DNA of 64,000 nt from an uncultured Prevotella sp. GTDB lineage: Bacteria; Bacteroidota; Bacteroidia; Bacteroidales; Bacteroidaceae. The notes beneath the pieces were generated by a model that was given only the letters and a program-made list of their open reading frames with translations, ran no database searches and was not told the DNA's origin. This document shows, in pieces, positions 1 through 9,432 of this stretch. Location of the stretch: contig CALCVP010000012.1 in assembly GCA_937907705.1 (NCBI GenBank), positions 1 to 64,000 of the forward strand, written 5' to 3'. The translations under genes were made by a program, and so were the position numbers. Position 1 is the stretch's first letter. Each line of letters begins with the position of its first letter.

Positions 1-58
1 TATTTTTGAGAAGCTGTTATTTTATGCCATCTTTCTAAGGGTGGGAAACTTCAGTACA

Positions 59-502
59 TTAATCATGCACAGGTATTTTTTCTACTCTTCGTTCATGGCG
101 TCCGCCTTCAAATGGTGTTTTAAAGAAGGCGTCTAAAATTTTGCCGGCTGTCTTGTTATCAATGAATCGAGCTGGCAGTACAACTACGTTAGCATCGTTA
201 TGCTGACGTATAAGTTCTGATATTTCCGGTGTCCATGCTAGTCCTGCGCGTATGGTTTGGTGCTTGTTGAGTGTCATGCACATACCTTCGCCACTGCCAC
301 AGATGCCAATGCCAGGGAAGACTTCACCAGATTCTATACCTCTGGCCAAAGCGTGCCCAAAGTCAGGATAGTCGCAACTAACATCGCTATAGGTGCCATA
401 GTCTTTGTACTGGTATCCATGTTCTTCCAGATATTGGATGACATATTTTTTTAATGCATAGCCTGCATGATCGCTTGCAATGCCAATGGTTTTAATTTCC
501 AT
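59..502 (-). CDS. rpiB: ribose-5-phosphate isomerase B
   Basis: Interconverts ribulose 5-phosphate and ribose 5-phosphate in the cytosol (non-oxidative pentose phosphate pathway). The 147-residue product is full length for the RpiB/LacAB family. SDHAG lies at residues 10-14, CGSGEG at 68-73 with Cys68 at the place of the catalytic cysteine, and HNDANV at 101-106. It lies 104 nt downstream of transketolase on the same strand, with a strong hairpin between them, so it may be transcribed partly separately. Its place at the end of an arabinose cluster fits disposal of pentose phosphates. Confidence 0.95.
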   Translation of the reverse strand: MEIKTIGIASDHAGYALKKYVIQYLEEHGYQYKDYGTYSDVSCDYPDFGHALARGIESGEVFPGIGICGSGEGMCMTLNKHQTIRAGLAWTPEISELIRQHNDANVVVLPARFIDNKTAGKILDAFFKTPFEGGRHERRVEKIPVHD

Positions 503-547
503 GACGTTAAAATTTAAAGGGTTAACAATGCTTTATTGAAAAATAAG

Positions 548-589
548 ACACAACTTGCAAATTGAGCAATCAATAGTTGCAAGTTGTGT
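548..589 (-). terminator. hairpin terminator between transketolase and rpiB
   Basis: Perfect 13-bp inverted repeat, ACACAACTTGCAA (548-560) and its complement (577-589), with a 16-nt loop. Read on the minus strand it is followed by a T-rich run (CTTATTTTTC). It begins 17 nt after the transketolase stop codon, so it probably ends the transketolase message and limits read-through into rpiB. Confidence 0.75.
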
Positions 590-606
590 TGAGTTATTGT
601 TTCTGC

Positions 607-2625
607 TTATTCAGCCAAGAATGCCTTTACTTGATTGTAAACATTTTCAGCGGTGTAACCTAATTTCTCATCAAGCACTTTGTAGGGTGCCGAGAAGCCG
701 AAACTTGGCATGCCAAACATTTTTCCATTAGCACCGACAAGACCTTCGAGTGTTACAGGAAGTCCTGCTGTCATGCCAAAGATTTTAGCATTCTTAGGTA
801 AAATACTCTCTTGATACTTTTTGCTTTGACTGCGGAACAAGCCTTCGCTTGGTACACTGACAATGCGAGTTTTGATGCCGTCTTTGTGTAATAATTCTGC
901 ACCAGCTACGAGGGTAGAAACTTCAGAACCGTTGGCCAATAAGATTACATCATAGTCGCTGTCTGAACCAGCTACAATATAAGCACCTTTGCGCGCTTGT
1001 TCATAATCGGTTCCAGCAGGTAATTTAGCAATATTCTGACGAGAGAAAATAAGAGCAGTAGGAGTTTCCATGTTTTCCATGGCCATAGCCCAGCAGACTG
1101 TTGTCTCATCAGCATCGGCAGGTCTAAACACTCTTACGCTGTCTTTGCCATGATGATTCTTGAGTTTTTCCATCAAGCGTATTTGTGCTTCTTGCTCTAC
1201 AGGTTCATGAGTAGGACCATCTTCGCCTACACGGAATGCATCATGAGTCCAAATGAACTTGATAGGAACTTCCATTAGTGCTGCCATACGTACAGCAGGT
1301 TTCATGTAATCTGAGAATACAAAGAATGTTCCACATGCAGGAATAACACCACCATGGAGATACATACCGATACACATGCAAGCCATAGTTAGTTCGCTGA
1401 CACCTGCCTGAAAGAATGCTCCACTGAAATCGTCTTTCATCAGTGCGTGGGTCTTTTTCAGGAAACCGTCTGTCTTGTCGCTGTTGGAAAGGTCTGCAGA
1501 AGAACAAACCATGTTAGGTACTTGCTCTGCCAATACACCGAGGCAAGCTGCAGAGGCAGCTCTTGTAGCTGATCCCTCTTTCTGTACAACGGCAGACCAG
1601 TCTACTTTAGGCGCATTTCCGCTGAACCACTCTTTCATGAGCTGGGCTTTCTCAGGATTGGTTTCCGCCCATTGCTTTTCTTCTGCATGTCTTTTAGCTG
1701 CAATCTCTTTCAGTTCGTTGCAGCGATTGGCATACAGCTCTGTAACTTCAGGGAATATTTGGAATGGATTTTCTGGATTACCGCCAAGGTGCTTAATTGT
1801 CTTGATGTAGGCTTCGCCACCTAAAGGTGCACCATGGGTCTTGATATTGTGCTCATAGCTTGTACCATCATCTTTCAAAGCGCCTTTACCCATGATTGTC
1901 TTGCCGATGATAAGGGTAGGACGGTGTTCTTCTTTCTGTGCGTCAAGCAAGGCTTTTCTAATCTCATCAGGATCATTGCCGTTGATGGTCATTACATTCC
2001 ATCCCCATGCTTCATATTTGGCAGCAGTATCTTCTTTCATCACTACGCTGCACTCAGTAGAGAGCTGGATGTCGTTAGAATCGTAGAACATAATGAGATT
2101 ATTCAAACCTAAAATGCCTGCAATACGACCTGTGCCTTGTGAAATTTCTTCTTCTATGCCACCATCAGAGATATAGGCATAAATTTTGTGTTTGATAATG
2201 TCTTTACCGAGACGTGCCTGCAAGAATTTCTCTGCTACCGCAGCACCAGCGGCAAATGTATGGCCTTGACCTAATGGGCCAGAAGTGTTTTCTATGCCAC
2301 GTGCCAAGTCGCGTTCAGGGTGTCCTGGGGTAGGAGAGCCCCACTGTCTGAACTGCTGTAACTCATCTAAAGTGAATTTACCTTGAAGGCACAATGCACT
2401 GTAAAGCATAGGAGACATGTGACCTGGATCGAGATAAAAGCGGTCTCTACCTTCCCATGTGGGATTTTCCGGATCATAAACTAAAAATTCAGAGAAGAGG
2501 ACATTGATAAAGTCTGCACCACCCATAGCACCACCTGGGTGCCCTGATTTAGCTTTTTCAACCATAGATGCAGCCAAGATTCTGATATTGTCGGCTGCCT
2601 TGTTCATCAAATGTTTGTCATTCAT
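607..2625 (-). CDS. tkt: transketolase
   Basis: Thiamine-diphosphate enzyme moving two-carbon units between ketoses and aldoses in the pentose phosphate pathway. The 672-residue product is full length. N-terminal diphosphate-binding landmarks are SGHPGGAMG (27-35), GPLGQG (116-121) and a variant GDG motif reading SDGG (153-156). The central pyrimidine domain contains the FSDYMKPAVRMAALM region, followed by a C-terminal transketolase domain. It follows the GH51 gene in the arabinose block, but a good promoter directly upstream (2708-2738) suggests independent expression, as expected for a housekeeping enzyme. The paired rpiB gene supplies its ribose 5-phosphate substrate. Confidence 0.96.
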   Translation of the reverse strand: MNDKHLMNKAADNIRILAASMVEKAKSGHPGGAMGGADFINVLFSEFLVYDPENPTWEGRDRFYLDPGHMSPMLYSALCLQGKFTLDELQQFRQWGSPTPGHPERDLARGIENTSGPLGQGHTFAAGAAVAEKFLQARLGKDIIKHKIYAYISDGGIEEEISQGTGRIAGILGLNNLIMFYDSNDIQLSTECSVVMKEDTAAKYEAWGWNVMTINGNDPDEIRKALLDAQKEEHRPTLIIGKTIMGKGALKDDGTSYEHNIKTHGAPLGGEAYIKTIKHLGGNPENPFQIFPEVTELYANRCNELKEIAAKRHAEEKQWAETNPEKAQLMKEWFSGNAPKVDWSAVVQKEGSATRAASAACLGVLAEQVPNMVCSSADLSNSDKTDGFLKKTHALMKDDFSGAFFQAGVSELTMACMCIGMYLHGGVIPACGTFFVFSDYMKPAVRMAALMEVPIKFIWTHDAFRVGEDGPTHEPVEQEAQIRLMEKLKNHHGKDSVRVFRPADADETTVCWAMAMENMETPTALIFSRQNIAKLPAGTDYEQARKGAYIVAGSDSDYDVILLANGSEVSTLVAGAELLHKDGIKTRIVSVPSEGLFRSQSKKYQESILPKNAKIFGMTAGLPVTLEGLVGANGKMFGMPSFGFSAPYKVLDEKLGYTAENVYNQVKAFLAE

Positions 2626-2707
2626 AAATAGGAAGTATTTTAATGTTGTGTATATATGCTTATTATATTTGTGGAAAAGCGATAAATCTTTGATAGCTAT
2701 TGCACTG

Positions 2708-2738
2708 CAAATATACTTAAATTCATTTTATATTCAAA
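2708..2738 (-). promoter_or_regulatory. promoter of transketolase
   Basis: On the minus strand, TTTG (2738-2735), a 19-nt spacer and TATATTTG (2715-2708) match the Bacteroidetes sigma consensus TTTG-N19/20-TAnnTTTG exactly. Transcription should begin near 2701, giving a leader of about 75 nt before the start codon at 2625. Confidence 0.65.
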
Positions 2739-2786
2739 ATAATCGGGTCTGTAAAGTCTTTTAAATTACTAAATCCAAACCTATTA

Positions 2787-4331
2787 TTATTCAGCTTCTA
2801 TAACAACGATAGACTTTGCAGGTATTTTTACTTGTATTTCATCTTGTTTTATTTTAGCACCTTTGAAAATGGCTGGCTTAACCTTTGCTGGCTGGTCAAA
2901 ATCATTATAGTCAGTAATGGCATTGCAAGTTAAAATACGTCCTGCAAGTATTTTTGTTTTTTTACCGTCAAGTTGTATTTCTACTGTTTGGGCATTGTCT
3001 GTATCAATGTTGGCCAATGAAATGATAATTGCACCATCTTTCTTTAGAGCGGCGGACGAACTGATAACCGGTATATTACGCTTCTCATCAGCCTTGATGC
3101 TATCACAAGTAATGTCTAAAGGCAAATAAGTGGCATTTTGAAAACCCTTATACATTTCAAATACATGATAGGTAGGGGTAAGTACCATGCCTCCTTTGTT
3201 GTTGGTAAGTATCATGGATTGCAGTACATTGACTATCTGTGCTATATTAGCCATCTTGATGCGGTCTGTATGTTTATGAAAAACATTGAGAGTAAGTGCG
3301 GCAACAAAGGCATCTCTCATTGAATTTTGCTGATACAAGTGCCCTTTTATTGTGCCAGGCTCTTCATCCCACCATGTTCCCCATTCATCAACCAGTAGTC
3401 CTACATGCTTATTGGGATCATATTCATCCATAATGTTAATATGTTTTTTTATAACATCTTCTATTTCAAGACATTTTCCCATTGTCCAATAGTATTGGGC
3501 TTTGTTGAATTGTGTAGCAGATCCTTTACTTCCTGTCCAACCAGTTACGGTGTAGTAATGAAGAGAAATGCCATTCATTTGCTGTCCTACATTTTTCATC
3601 AATACTTTTGTCCAATTATAGTCATAGTCGCTTGCACCACTTGCAATTTTGTATAGTTGATTGCCATCATAGTTTCTGCAATATACGGCATATCGGCGAT
3701 AAAGGTCAGCATAGTATTCCGGGCGCATATTTCCGCCACATCCCCAGCTCTCATTGCCAATGCCAAGGTATTTTATATGCCAAGGTTTTTCTCTACCGTT
3801 TTGCTTTCTAAGTTTAGCCATAGGAGTGTCTCCCGCAGAGGTCATGTATTCTACCCATTTGGCTAATTCTTCCACTGTCCCACTACCAACGTTTCCGCTA
3901 ATATAAGGCTCACATCCAAGCATCTCACATAAATTAAGAAATTCATGTGTTCCAAAGCTGTTGTCTTCAATAGTACCACCCCAGTTGTTATTCTGCATTT
4001 TAGGGCGTTTTTCTCGTGGGCCTATGCCGTCTTGCCAATGATATTCATCTGCAAAGCAACCACCAGGCCATCTTAAAACTGGAACGTTTAAATTCTTCAA
4101 CGCATAGAATACATCTTTTCTGTAACCATTTATATTTGGAATGGTCGAGTTTTCGCCCACCCATAAGCCCCCATAGATACAAGAACCAAGATGTTCTGCA
4201 AACTGGCCATATATCTCTTTGTTAATTATGTTTTTACCTTGTTGTGTGTGAATGGTGATATGACTATCCCCTGCATGGCTTGGTAAGACCAATAGTGTTG
4301 ACAAGATAATACTTGTGAAAATTTTATTCAT
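2787..4331 (-). CDS. secreted GH51 alpha-L-arabinofuranosidase
   Basis: Removes terminal alpha-L-arabinofuranose from arabinan or arabinoxylan, giving free L-arabinose for the neighbouring catabolic genes. The start at 4331 is chosen because it begins a clear signal peptide (MNKIFTSIILSTLLVLPSHA); the frame stays open 84 nt further upstream but that part has no such feature. GH51 landmarks are a GNESWG motif holding the acid/base glutamate and VDEWGTWW holding the likely nucleophile, within a (beta/alpha)8 barrel, then a C-terminal beta domain. The mature protein is probably periplasmic or on the outer surface. It lies 216 nt after the ribulokinase gene, separated by a hairpin. Confidence 0.9.
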   Translation of the reverse strand: MNKIFTSIILSTLLVLPSHAGDSHITIHTQQGKNIINKEIYGQFAEHLGSCIYGGLWVGENSTIPNINGYRKDVFYALKNLNVPVLRWPGGCFADEYHWQDGIGPREKRPKMQNNNWGGTIEDNSFGTHEFLNLCEMLGCEPYISGNVGSGTVEELAKWVEYMTSAGDTPMAKLRKQNGREKPWHIKYLGIGNESWGCGGNMRPEYYADLYRRYAVYCRNYDGNQLYKIASGASDYDYNWTKVLMKNVGQQMNGISLHYYTVTGWTGSKGSATQFNKAQYYWTMGKCLEIEDVIKKHINIMDEYDPNKHVGLLVDEWGTWWDEEPGTIKGHLYQQNSMRDAFVAALTLNVFHKHTDRIKMANIAQIVNVLQSMILTNNKGGMVLTPTYHVFEMYKGFQNATYLPLDITCDSIKADEKRNIPVISSSAALKKDGAIIISLANIDTDNAQTVEIQLDGKKTKILAGRILTCNAITDYNDFDQPAKVKPAIFKGAKIKQDEIQVKIPAKSIVVIEAE

Positions 4332-4504
4332 AGTGTATAGATTGTTAATGTGAAGATAATGAGTTAGTTGCATGTATACAAGAAAAGTAGAAAACCTTGA
4401 TAGCAATAATTTCATTTTGAACTTAATGTATCATACAGATGCCAACGTTATTCTTTTTGGTAAGTTATATTAAGTAATGAATAATGTGTACGGAAAAACC
4501 TCAT

Positions 4505-4540
4505 TAGTAGGCGCTCTACAGTTTGCACGAGCACCTACTA
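4505..4540 (-). terminator. hairpin after the ribulokinase gene; AAGTAGG-type dyad
   Basis: Arms TAGTAGGCGCTC (4505-4516) and GAGCACCTACTA (4529-4540) pair with one mismatch around a 12-nt loop. On the minus strand they are followed by ATGAGGTTTTTCC, so the element can act as a terminator 8 nt after the ribulokinase stop. The outer arm resembles the dyads at 6266, 43631, 53513 and 54430. Confidence 0.6.
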
Positions 4541-4547
4541 ATATATT

Positions 4548-6149
4548 TTAAGCTTTGTGCTCTACTGCAGCCTGCTCAATAGGCAAGGCTTGTTTGTAAT
4601 TCTCTATGTATGCATCAAAACCTACAACCTCTTCTTTAGTAGGAGCGATTTCTTCGCTTGAGTAATCTGCAAAGACATATTTATCAAGGAAGTCTGCTAA
4701 AGATTGCTTTTCCGCATTATTGACTAAGTAAGATGCTAAAATAGCTACACCCCATGCACCACCTTCTCCTGCTGTTTCCATAACAGAAATCGGCGAATTG
4801 AGTGCGGCTGCTAATATGCGTTGACCTACGCCTTTGGTTTTGAATAAACCACCATGACCTGTAATTTTGTCGACTTTTATATGCTCTTGCTTAAAGAGAA
4901 TATCATTACCTATTTTCAGTACGCCAACAGAGCCGTAAAGATGTGCTCTTACAAAGTTAGCCAAGGTAAACTTGTCATTTGCAGAACGAACAAAGAGTGG
5001 ACGGCCATCAGTAAATCCTGTTACAGGTTCGCCTGATATATAGTTGAAGGATAAGAGCCCTCCGCAATCAGCATCACCTTTGAGGGCATTGTTATAAAGT
5101 TTTCCATATATATCATTCATATCAACAGGAAGTCCCATCAATTCTTGATATTCTTTAAATAACCCTATCCATGCGTTGAGATCTGATGTGCAGTTATTAC
5201 AGTGAACCATGGCTACTGGACTTCCATCAGGAGTTGTTACCATATCGATAACCTCGTAAGGTTTAGACAGTGCTTTCTCAAGGACAATCATAGAGAAAGA
5301 AGATGTTCCTGCTGATACGTTTCCTGTGCGTTTACGAATAGCGTTAGTTGCTGTCATGCCTGTTCCTGCATCTCCTTCTGGTGGACAAACAGGTGTACCT
5401 GCTTGCAAATGACCTGACAGGTCAATTTTTTTTGCACCAATTTCTGTCAGTGTGCCTGCATCTTCTCCTGCCAATAGTACTTTTGGCAGGATGTCAAGCA
5501 AGGTCCATTTATACCCATATGGCGTAATAAGTTTATTGAACTTATTCACCATGCTTTCAGAATAGTTGTTAATGGCAGAATCAATAGGAAGCATACCTGA
5601 TGCATCGCCAATTCCTAATACACGCTTTCCTGTAATTTGCCAGTGGATGTATCCTGCTAAGGTAGTCAAAAAGTCAATGTCTTTGACGTGCTCCTCATTA
5701 TTGAGTATTGCTTGATACAAATGAGAAATGCTCCAGCGTAAAGGTATGTTGAAATTGAAAAGCTTTGACAGTTCTGCGGCAGCCTTGCCAGTATTGGTAT
5801 TTCGCCAGGTTCTAAAAGGAACTAATATATTTTGGCTTTTATCAAATGCCATATATCCATGCATCATTGCGCTGATACCAATAGAAGCCAATTTGCATAT
5901 TTCTGTACAGTATAGTTTATTAACATTGTCCCTAAGGTCTGCATAACAATCTTGCAGTCCTGCCCATATATCTTCTATACTGTAAGTCCAAAGTCCATTG
6001 ATAAGTTGGTTTTCCCATTCATGGCTACCTTGAGCAATAGGTTTGTTATTTTGATCTATTAATACCGCTTTGATTCGAGTAGAGCCAAATTCAATTCCAA
6101 GAATAGCTTTACCTGTTTCTATCGTTGTTTTTGCATCTAAATTATTCAT
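4548..6149 (-). CDS. araB: FGGY-family L-ribulokinase
   Basis: Phosphorylates L-ribulose with ATP to L-ribulose 5-phosphate, the second step of arabinose catabolism. The 533-residue protein has the actin-like sugar kinase fold: GIEFGSTRIK near residues 18-27 is the first phosphate loop, GNVSAGTSS and EGDAGTGMTATNA are central family motifs, and GHGGLFKTKGVGQRI with GEGGAWG near the C terminus are typical of FGGY kinases. By sequence alone it could be read as a xylulokinase. The position between araA and an arabinofuranosidase, as in the Bacteroides arabinose cluster, makes ribulokinase the better call. The 277-nt gap to araA carries two hairpins, so it may be expressed at a different level from araA. 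Confidence 0.88.
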   Translation of the reverse strand: MNNLDAKTTIETGKAILGIEFGSTRIKAVLIDQNNKPIAQGSHEWENQLINGLWTYSIEDIWAGLQDCYADLRDNVNKLYCTEICKLASIGISAMMHGYMAFDKSQNILVPFRTWRNTNTGKAAAELSKLFNFNIPLRWSISHLYQAILNNEEHVKDIDFLTTLAGYIHWQITGKRVLGIGDASGMLPIDSAINNYSESMVNKFNKLITPYGYKWTLLDILPKVLLAGEDAGTLTEIGAKKIDLSGHLQAGTPVCPPEGDAGTGMTATNAIRKRTGNVSAGTSSFSMIVLEKALSKPYEVIDMVTTPDGSPVAMVHCNNCTSDLNAWIGLFKEYQELMGLPVDMNDIYGKLYNNALKGDADCGGLLSFNYISGEPVTGFTDGRPLFVRSANDKFTLANFVRAHLYGSVGVLKIGNDILFKQEHIKVDKITGHGGLFKTKGVGQRILAAALNSPISVMETAGEGGAWGVAILASYLVNNAEKQSLADFLDKYVFADYSSEEIAPTKEEVVGFDAYIENYKQALPIEQAAVEHKA

Positions 6150-6265
6150 ATTTTACCGTTTTCTTGTAGGAAAGTAATATCTTTATGTCTTAATAAACAG
6201 GGATAAAGACGCCTTATTGTAACTTGTATGTTATTGTTGCAAAAGGCTATTGTTTAGTTTTCAAA

Positions 6266-6326
6266 TATAAGTAGATGTTCAAAGAATTGAATAAACGTTT
6301 CTGCCATAGCAGAATGTCTACTTATA
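6266..6326. repeat. AAGTAGGTG-family dyad upstream of araB
   Basis: TATAAGTAGATGTTC (6266-6280) is repeated in inverted form as GAATGTCTACTTATA (6312-6326) with two or three mismatches. It belongs to the same family as the elements at 43631, 53513 and 54430. A TATATTTG box on the minus strand (6269-6262) overlaps its edge and could be the -7 element of araB, but no matching -33 box is at the right distance. Confidence 0.5.
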
Positions 6327-6354
6327 AAATAAAAAGAATGTTACTTAAAAGGTA

Positions 6355-6416
6355 TTCACACCTTGCTTGTTGAGGTGCTAAGAAATATACGCACCAATAC
6401 AAGCAAGATGTGTGAA
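6355..6416 (-). terminator. long hairpin between araA and araB
   Basis: The segment from TTCACACC (6355) to GGTGC (6378) pairs with GCACC (6391) to GGTGTGTGAA-like sequence ending at 6416, with a 2-nt bulge and a few mismatches, giving a stem of over 20 bp. It starts 10 nt after the araA stop codon. It could terminate or attenuate the araA message, or protect its 3' end; a long T-run is absent. Confidence 0.5.
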
Positions 6417-6426
6417 AGTTAGATAA

Positions 6427-7968
6427 TTACATTAATGCCTTGTTCAGCATGTAATAAACTTCATTGAATCTTAATTCCTTTCTGAACTCATCTACAGTTG
6501 TATCCTTGTTGATGAGGAGGCATTCTATACCTGCTATTTCAGCATAATCTTGCCAATATTCATCAGTAAGGTCGTATGAGAAACAACTATGATGAGTACC
6601 ACCTGCATAAATCCAGCAGCCTGCACCAACTTCAAAGTTTGGTTGTGGTATCCATAAAGCAGATGCAACAGGTAATTTAGGAAGTGGTTTTGGCTCAATG
6701 CACTTAACATCATTTACAATCATGCGGAAGCGGTTGCCCATATCAACAACAGTAGCTGTAACGCCAGTTCCTACTTTTGATGTGAATACCAAACGAGCTG
6801 TTTGACTCTTGCGTACACCGATACCTAAGAAGTGCACTTCTAATCTTGGCTTAGATGCAGCAATAAGAGGACAAACTTCCAGCATGTGGGATTGCAAAAT
6901 AGCACTTTGCTCGCCATTAAAGTTTAGGGTATAGTCTTCCAAGAAGGAACATCCATTAGGCAGACCTTGGGTCATTACCCATACACTGCGATATAAAGCT
7001 GCTGATTTCCAATCGCCCTCAGCTCCAAATCCATAGCCTTCTGCCATCAACCGTTGTGATGCCAAACCTGGAATCTGGTCAAATCCCATTCCTGTAGTTT
7101 CTACGTCTACATCGCCAAGATCATCGAAGTTAGTGGTGAAACCTTTTGCACCTTTATCTGTCAAAACTGCACGCAATGTAAGTTCTGCTTTTGCTGCATT
7201 CCATACTTTTTTGTAAGCTTCGCTATTTTTATCTTCTAATGCAGCATCATGATCGTATTCTTTAAAATATGTTTCTACTAAAGCATTTACGTCATTGTCT
7301 TTTATCTTCTTGAAATAAGTCATTACCTCGCTGAATGGACAATAGTCTACATGATAGCCTAACACTTGCTCAGCAGCTACTTTATCACCATCTGTAACAG
7401 CAACGTTGTTCATTTGGTCGCCAAAGCGGATAATAAGTGTGTCTTGTGCATCAGCCCATGCTGCGCATACGCGTTCCCACACAGCTATGTGCTCTTGAGT
7501 TTTTTTGTCTTTCCAATATCCGACAACTAATTTTCTGCGGATTCTCATGCGTGAAATGATGTGGCCAAATTCACGGTCGCCATGTGCACTTTGATTTAAA
7601 TTCATGAAGTCCATATCCATTGTGTCCCATGGAATTTCTTCATTAAACTGTGTATGCAAGTGCAAAAGGGGCTTGTGGAGAATTTGTAGACCATGTATCC
7701 ACATCTTTGCAGGTGAGAAAGTATGCATCCAGGTAATGACACCAATACACTTCTTTTCATTGTTGGCAGCTGCAAACAAATCAGCTACTTCCTTGCTACT
7801 ATTGGCGGTACCTTTATAGACAACTTTGATAGGCAGAATACCAGAATTGTTCATGCCATCAACCATTTGCTTTGAATGTCCGTCAACTTGTTTTACTGCA
7901 TCTCCTCCATAAAGAAGTTGAGCACCAGTAACAAACCATACTTCAAAATTTTCGAATGCTTTAATCAT
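6427..7968 (-). CDS. araA: L-arabinose isomerase
   Basis: Isomerises L-arabinose to L-ribulose, the first intracellular step of arabinose use; a Mn2+-dependent cytosolic enzyme. At 513 residues it has the usual length. Family landmarks include a LMAEGYGFGAEGDWK segment with the metal/catalytic glutamates, a LQSHMLEVCP segment with a metal histidine, and GGTHHSCFS near the C terminus with the last active-site histidine. It lies 61 nt after araD and precedes araB, so the enzymes of the pathway are together. A TACATTTG box at 8020-8013 on the minus strand could give an additional promoter, but its -33 partner is not evident. Confidence 0.97.
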   Translation of the reverse strand: MIKAFENFEVWFVTGAQLLYGGDAVKQVDGHSKQMVDGMNNSGILPIKVVYKGTANSSKEVADLFAAANNEKKCIGVITWMHTFSPAKMWIHGLQILHKPLLHLHTQFNEEIPWDTMDMDFMNLNQSAHGDREFGHIISRMRIRRKLVVGYWKDKKTQEHIAVWERVCAAWADAQDTLIIRFGDQMNNVAVTDGDKVAAEQVLGYHVDYCPFSEVMTYFKKIKDNDVNALVETYFKEYDHDAALEDKNSEAYKKVWNAAKAELTLRAVLTDKGAKGFTTNFDDLGDVDVETTGMGFDQIPGLASQRLMAEGYGFGAEGDWKSAALYRSVWVMTQGLPNGCSFLEDYTLNFNGEQSAILQSHMLEVCPLIAASKPRLEVHFLGIGVRKSQTARLVFTSKVGTGVTATVVDMGNRFRMIVNDVKCIEPKPLPKLPVASALWIPQPNFEVGAGCWIYAGGTHHSCFSYDLTDEYWQDYAEIAGIECLLINKDTTVDEFRKELRFNEVYYMLNKALM

Positions 7969-8029
7969 AGTTGTATATTTAAAAGATTATAAATTGATAG
8001 TTAGATAATATTCAAATGTAAAATTGCTT

Positions 8030-8722
8030 TTATTTCTTTTTTTGACCATAATATGCGTTAGGACCATGTTTCCTGCTAAAATGTTTCTCTATGAGTAGAG
8101 GATTCATGGTAGTGTTTGGATTAACCATAAACGAGATAAAAGCCATTTTTGCTACTTGTTCCATTACAACAGCATTGTAGACAGCATTATCAGGATCTTT
8201 GCCCCATGAGAAAGGACCATGATTTTTGACTAATACACCAGGTGTGTGCTCATAGTTAATATTCTTAAAGCGTTTGATAATAACCGTTCCTGTTTCTTTT
8301 TCATATTCAGCCATTTGGTCAGCAGTCATATCTGCGGTACAAGGAATTTCATCGTGAAAATAGTCTGCATGAGTTGTCCCAATATTAGGGATGTCTTTTC
8401 CTGCTTGAGCCCAAGCTGTTGCATACGTTGAATGCGTGTGTACAATGCCTCCTATGTTGGGAAAAGCTTTATAAAGTTCCAAATGGGTAGGAGTGTCTGA
8501 TGAAGGATTCAAATTTCCTTCAACCACTTTTCCTGTATGTAAATCAACAACAACCATGTCTGATGCTTTCATAACATCATAACTTACACCAGATGGCTTA
8601 ATGACAATTAAACCTTTCTCTCGGTCAATACCGGATACATTACCCCATGTAAAAATCACAAGATTGTGCTTTACCAAGTCAAGATTTGCCTTGAACACCT
8701 TTTCTTTTAATTCTTCTAACAT
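8030..8722 (-). CDS. araD: L-ribulose-5-phosphate 4-epimerase
   Basis: Converts L-ribulose 5-phosphate to D-xylulose 5-phosphate, linking arabinose to the pentose phosphate pathway. Starting at 8722 gives 230 residues, the normal size; the frame is open for 23 more codons upstream, but that stretch lies inside araR and lacks family similarity. Class II aldolase-type zinc ligands are visible as HTH at 95-97 and His168 in KNHGPFSWG, with Asp76 in SSDTPTH, matching the E. coli enzyme residues closely. Its start is only 4 nt after the araR stop codon, so the two are almost certainly cotranscribed and translationally coupled. Confidence 0.95.
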   Translation of the reverse strand: MLEELKEKVFKANLDLVKHNLVIFTWGNVSGIDREKGLIVIKPSGVSYDVMKASDMVVVDLHTGKVVEGNLNPSSDTPTHLELYKAFPNIGGIVHTHSTYATAWAQAGKDIPNIGTTHADYFHDEIPCTADMTADQMAEYEKETGTVIIKRFKNINYEHTPGVLVKNHGPFSWGKDPDNAVYNAVVMEQVAKMAFISFMVNPNTTMNPLLIEKHFSRKHGPNAYYGQKKK

Positions 8723-8726
8723 ATTC

Positions 8727-9404
8727 TTATAATTTAAATGATGGGTCTTCGTTGTATGCTTTCTTGTTAAAACGGTACAATACAGCCCCACGTTTAGATG
8801 TTTGTTTATCTATAAAATCTGTTTTTTCTATAAAATCTATGCCTTTGATACGTTTTCTAAAGTTGCGCTTGTCTATTTCTTCACCTAAGACAGCTTCGTA
8901 TACGTGTTGTAATTGGGTTAAAGTAAATAATTCAGGAAGCAAATTAAAGCTAATTGGTTCTGTAGAGATTCTTTTTCTCAATAGTGAAATAGCTTTATTG
9001 ACCATCTTATTGTGGTCAGAATATAGTTTTGGAAGTTCTTCCAAATAGACCCATTCAAGTTTATGATCAAATAATAATGCCTGATCGTAGTCGTTGACAT
9101 TGATGAGAGCACAGTAGGCTATGGAGATAACTCGTTCACCGGGATCACGGTCAATGGCTCCAAATGCACCGACTTGTTTCATATAGATATCTTTGAGTCC
9201 TGTCAATTCATATAGTACTCTATTTGCGGCTTCTTCCAAACTTTCATTTTCATTTACGAAGCCTCCATACAGTGACCACATACCTCTTCCTGGATCCATT
9301 TTCCGCTTGCCAATAAGTAATTGTAATTTGTTGTCTTTAAAGCCAAAAATAATACAGTCTACGGAAACATATACCTTGGAGTGCTCGTCATAATATTTGG
9401 TCAT
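8727..9404 (-). CDS. araR: Nudix-like arabinose transcriptional regulator
   Basis: A 225-residue two-domain protein: an N-terminal Nudix fold (about 10-140) and a C-terminal winged-helix region (about 150-225). The Nudix box at 48-70 is degenerate: the usual RE and EE pairs read RV and EL, so hydrolase activity is unlikely. That pattern is known for the NrtR/AraR group, in which the Nudix fold senses a small molecule; a Nudix-type AraR has been described as the arabinose-responsive repressor of Bacteroides thetaiotaomicron. Its place directly upstream of araD and between the transporter and isomerase genes supports the same role here. A 16-bp perfect hairpin lies just upstream. Confidence 0.88.
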   Translation of the reverse strand: MTKYYDEHSKVYVSVDCIIFGFKDNKLQLLIGKRKMDPGRGMWSLYGGFVNENESLEEAANRVLYELTGLKDIYMKQVGAFGAIDRDPGERVISIAYCALINVNDYDQALLFDHKLEWVYLEELPKLYSDHNKMVNKAISLLRKRISTEPISFNLLPELFTLTQLQHVYEAVLGEEIDKRNFRKRIKGIDFIEKTDFIDKQTSKRGAVLYRFNKKAYNEDPSFKL

Positions 9405-9432
9405 ATAACTTTTACTGTTTTTATCAATATAA

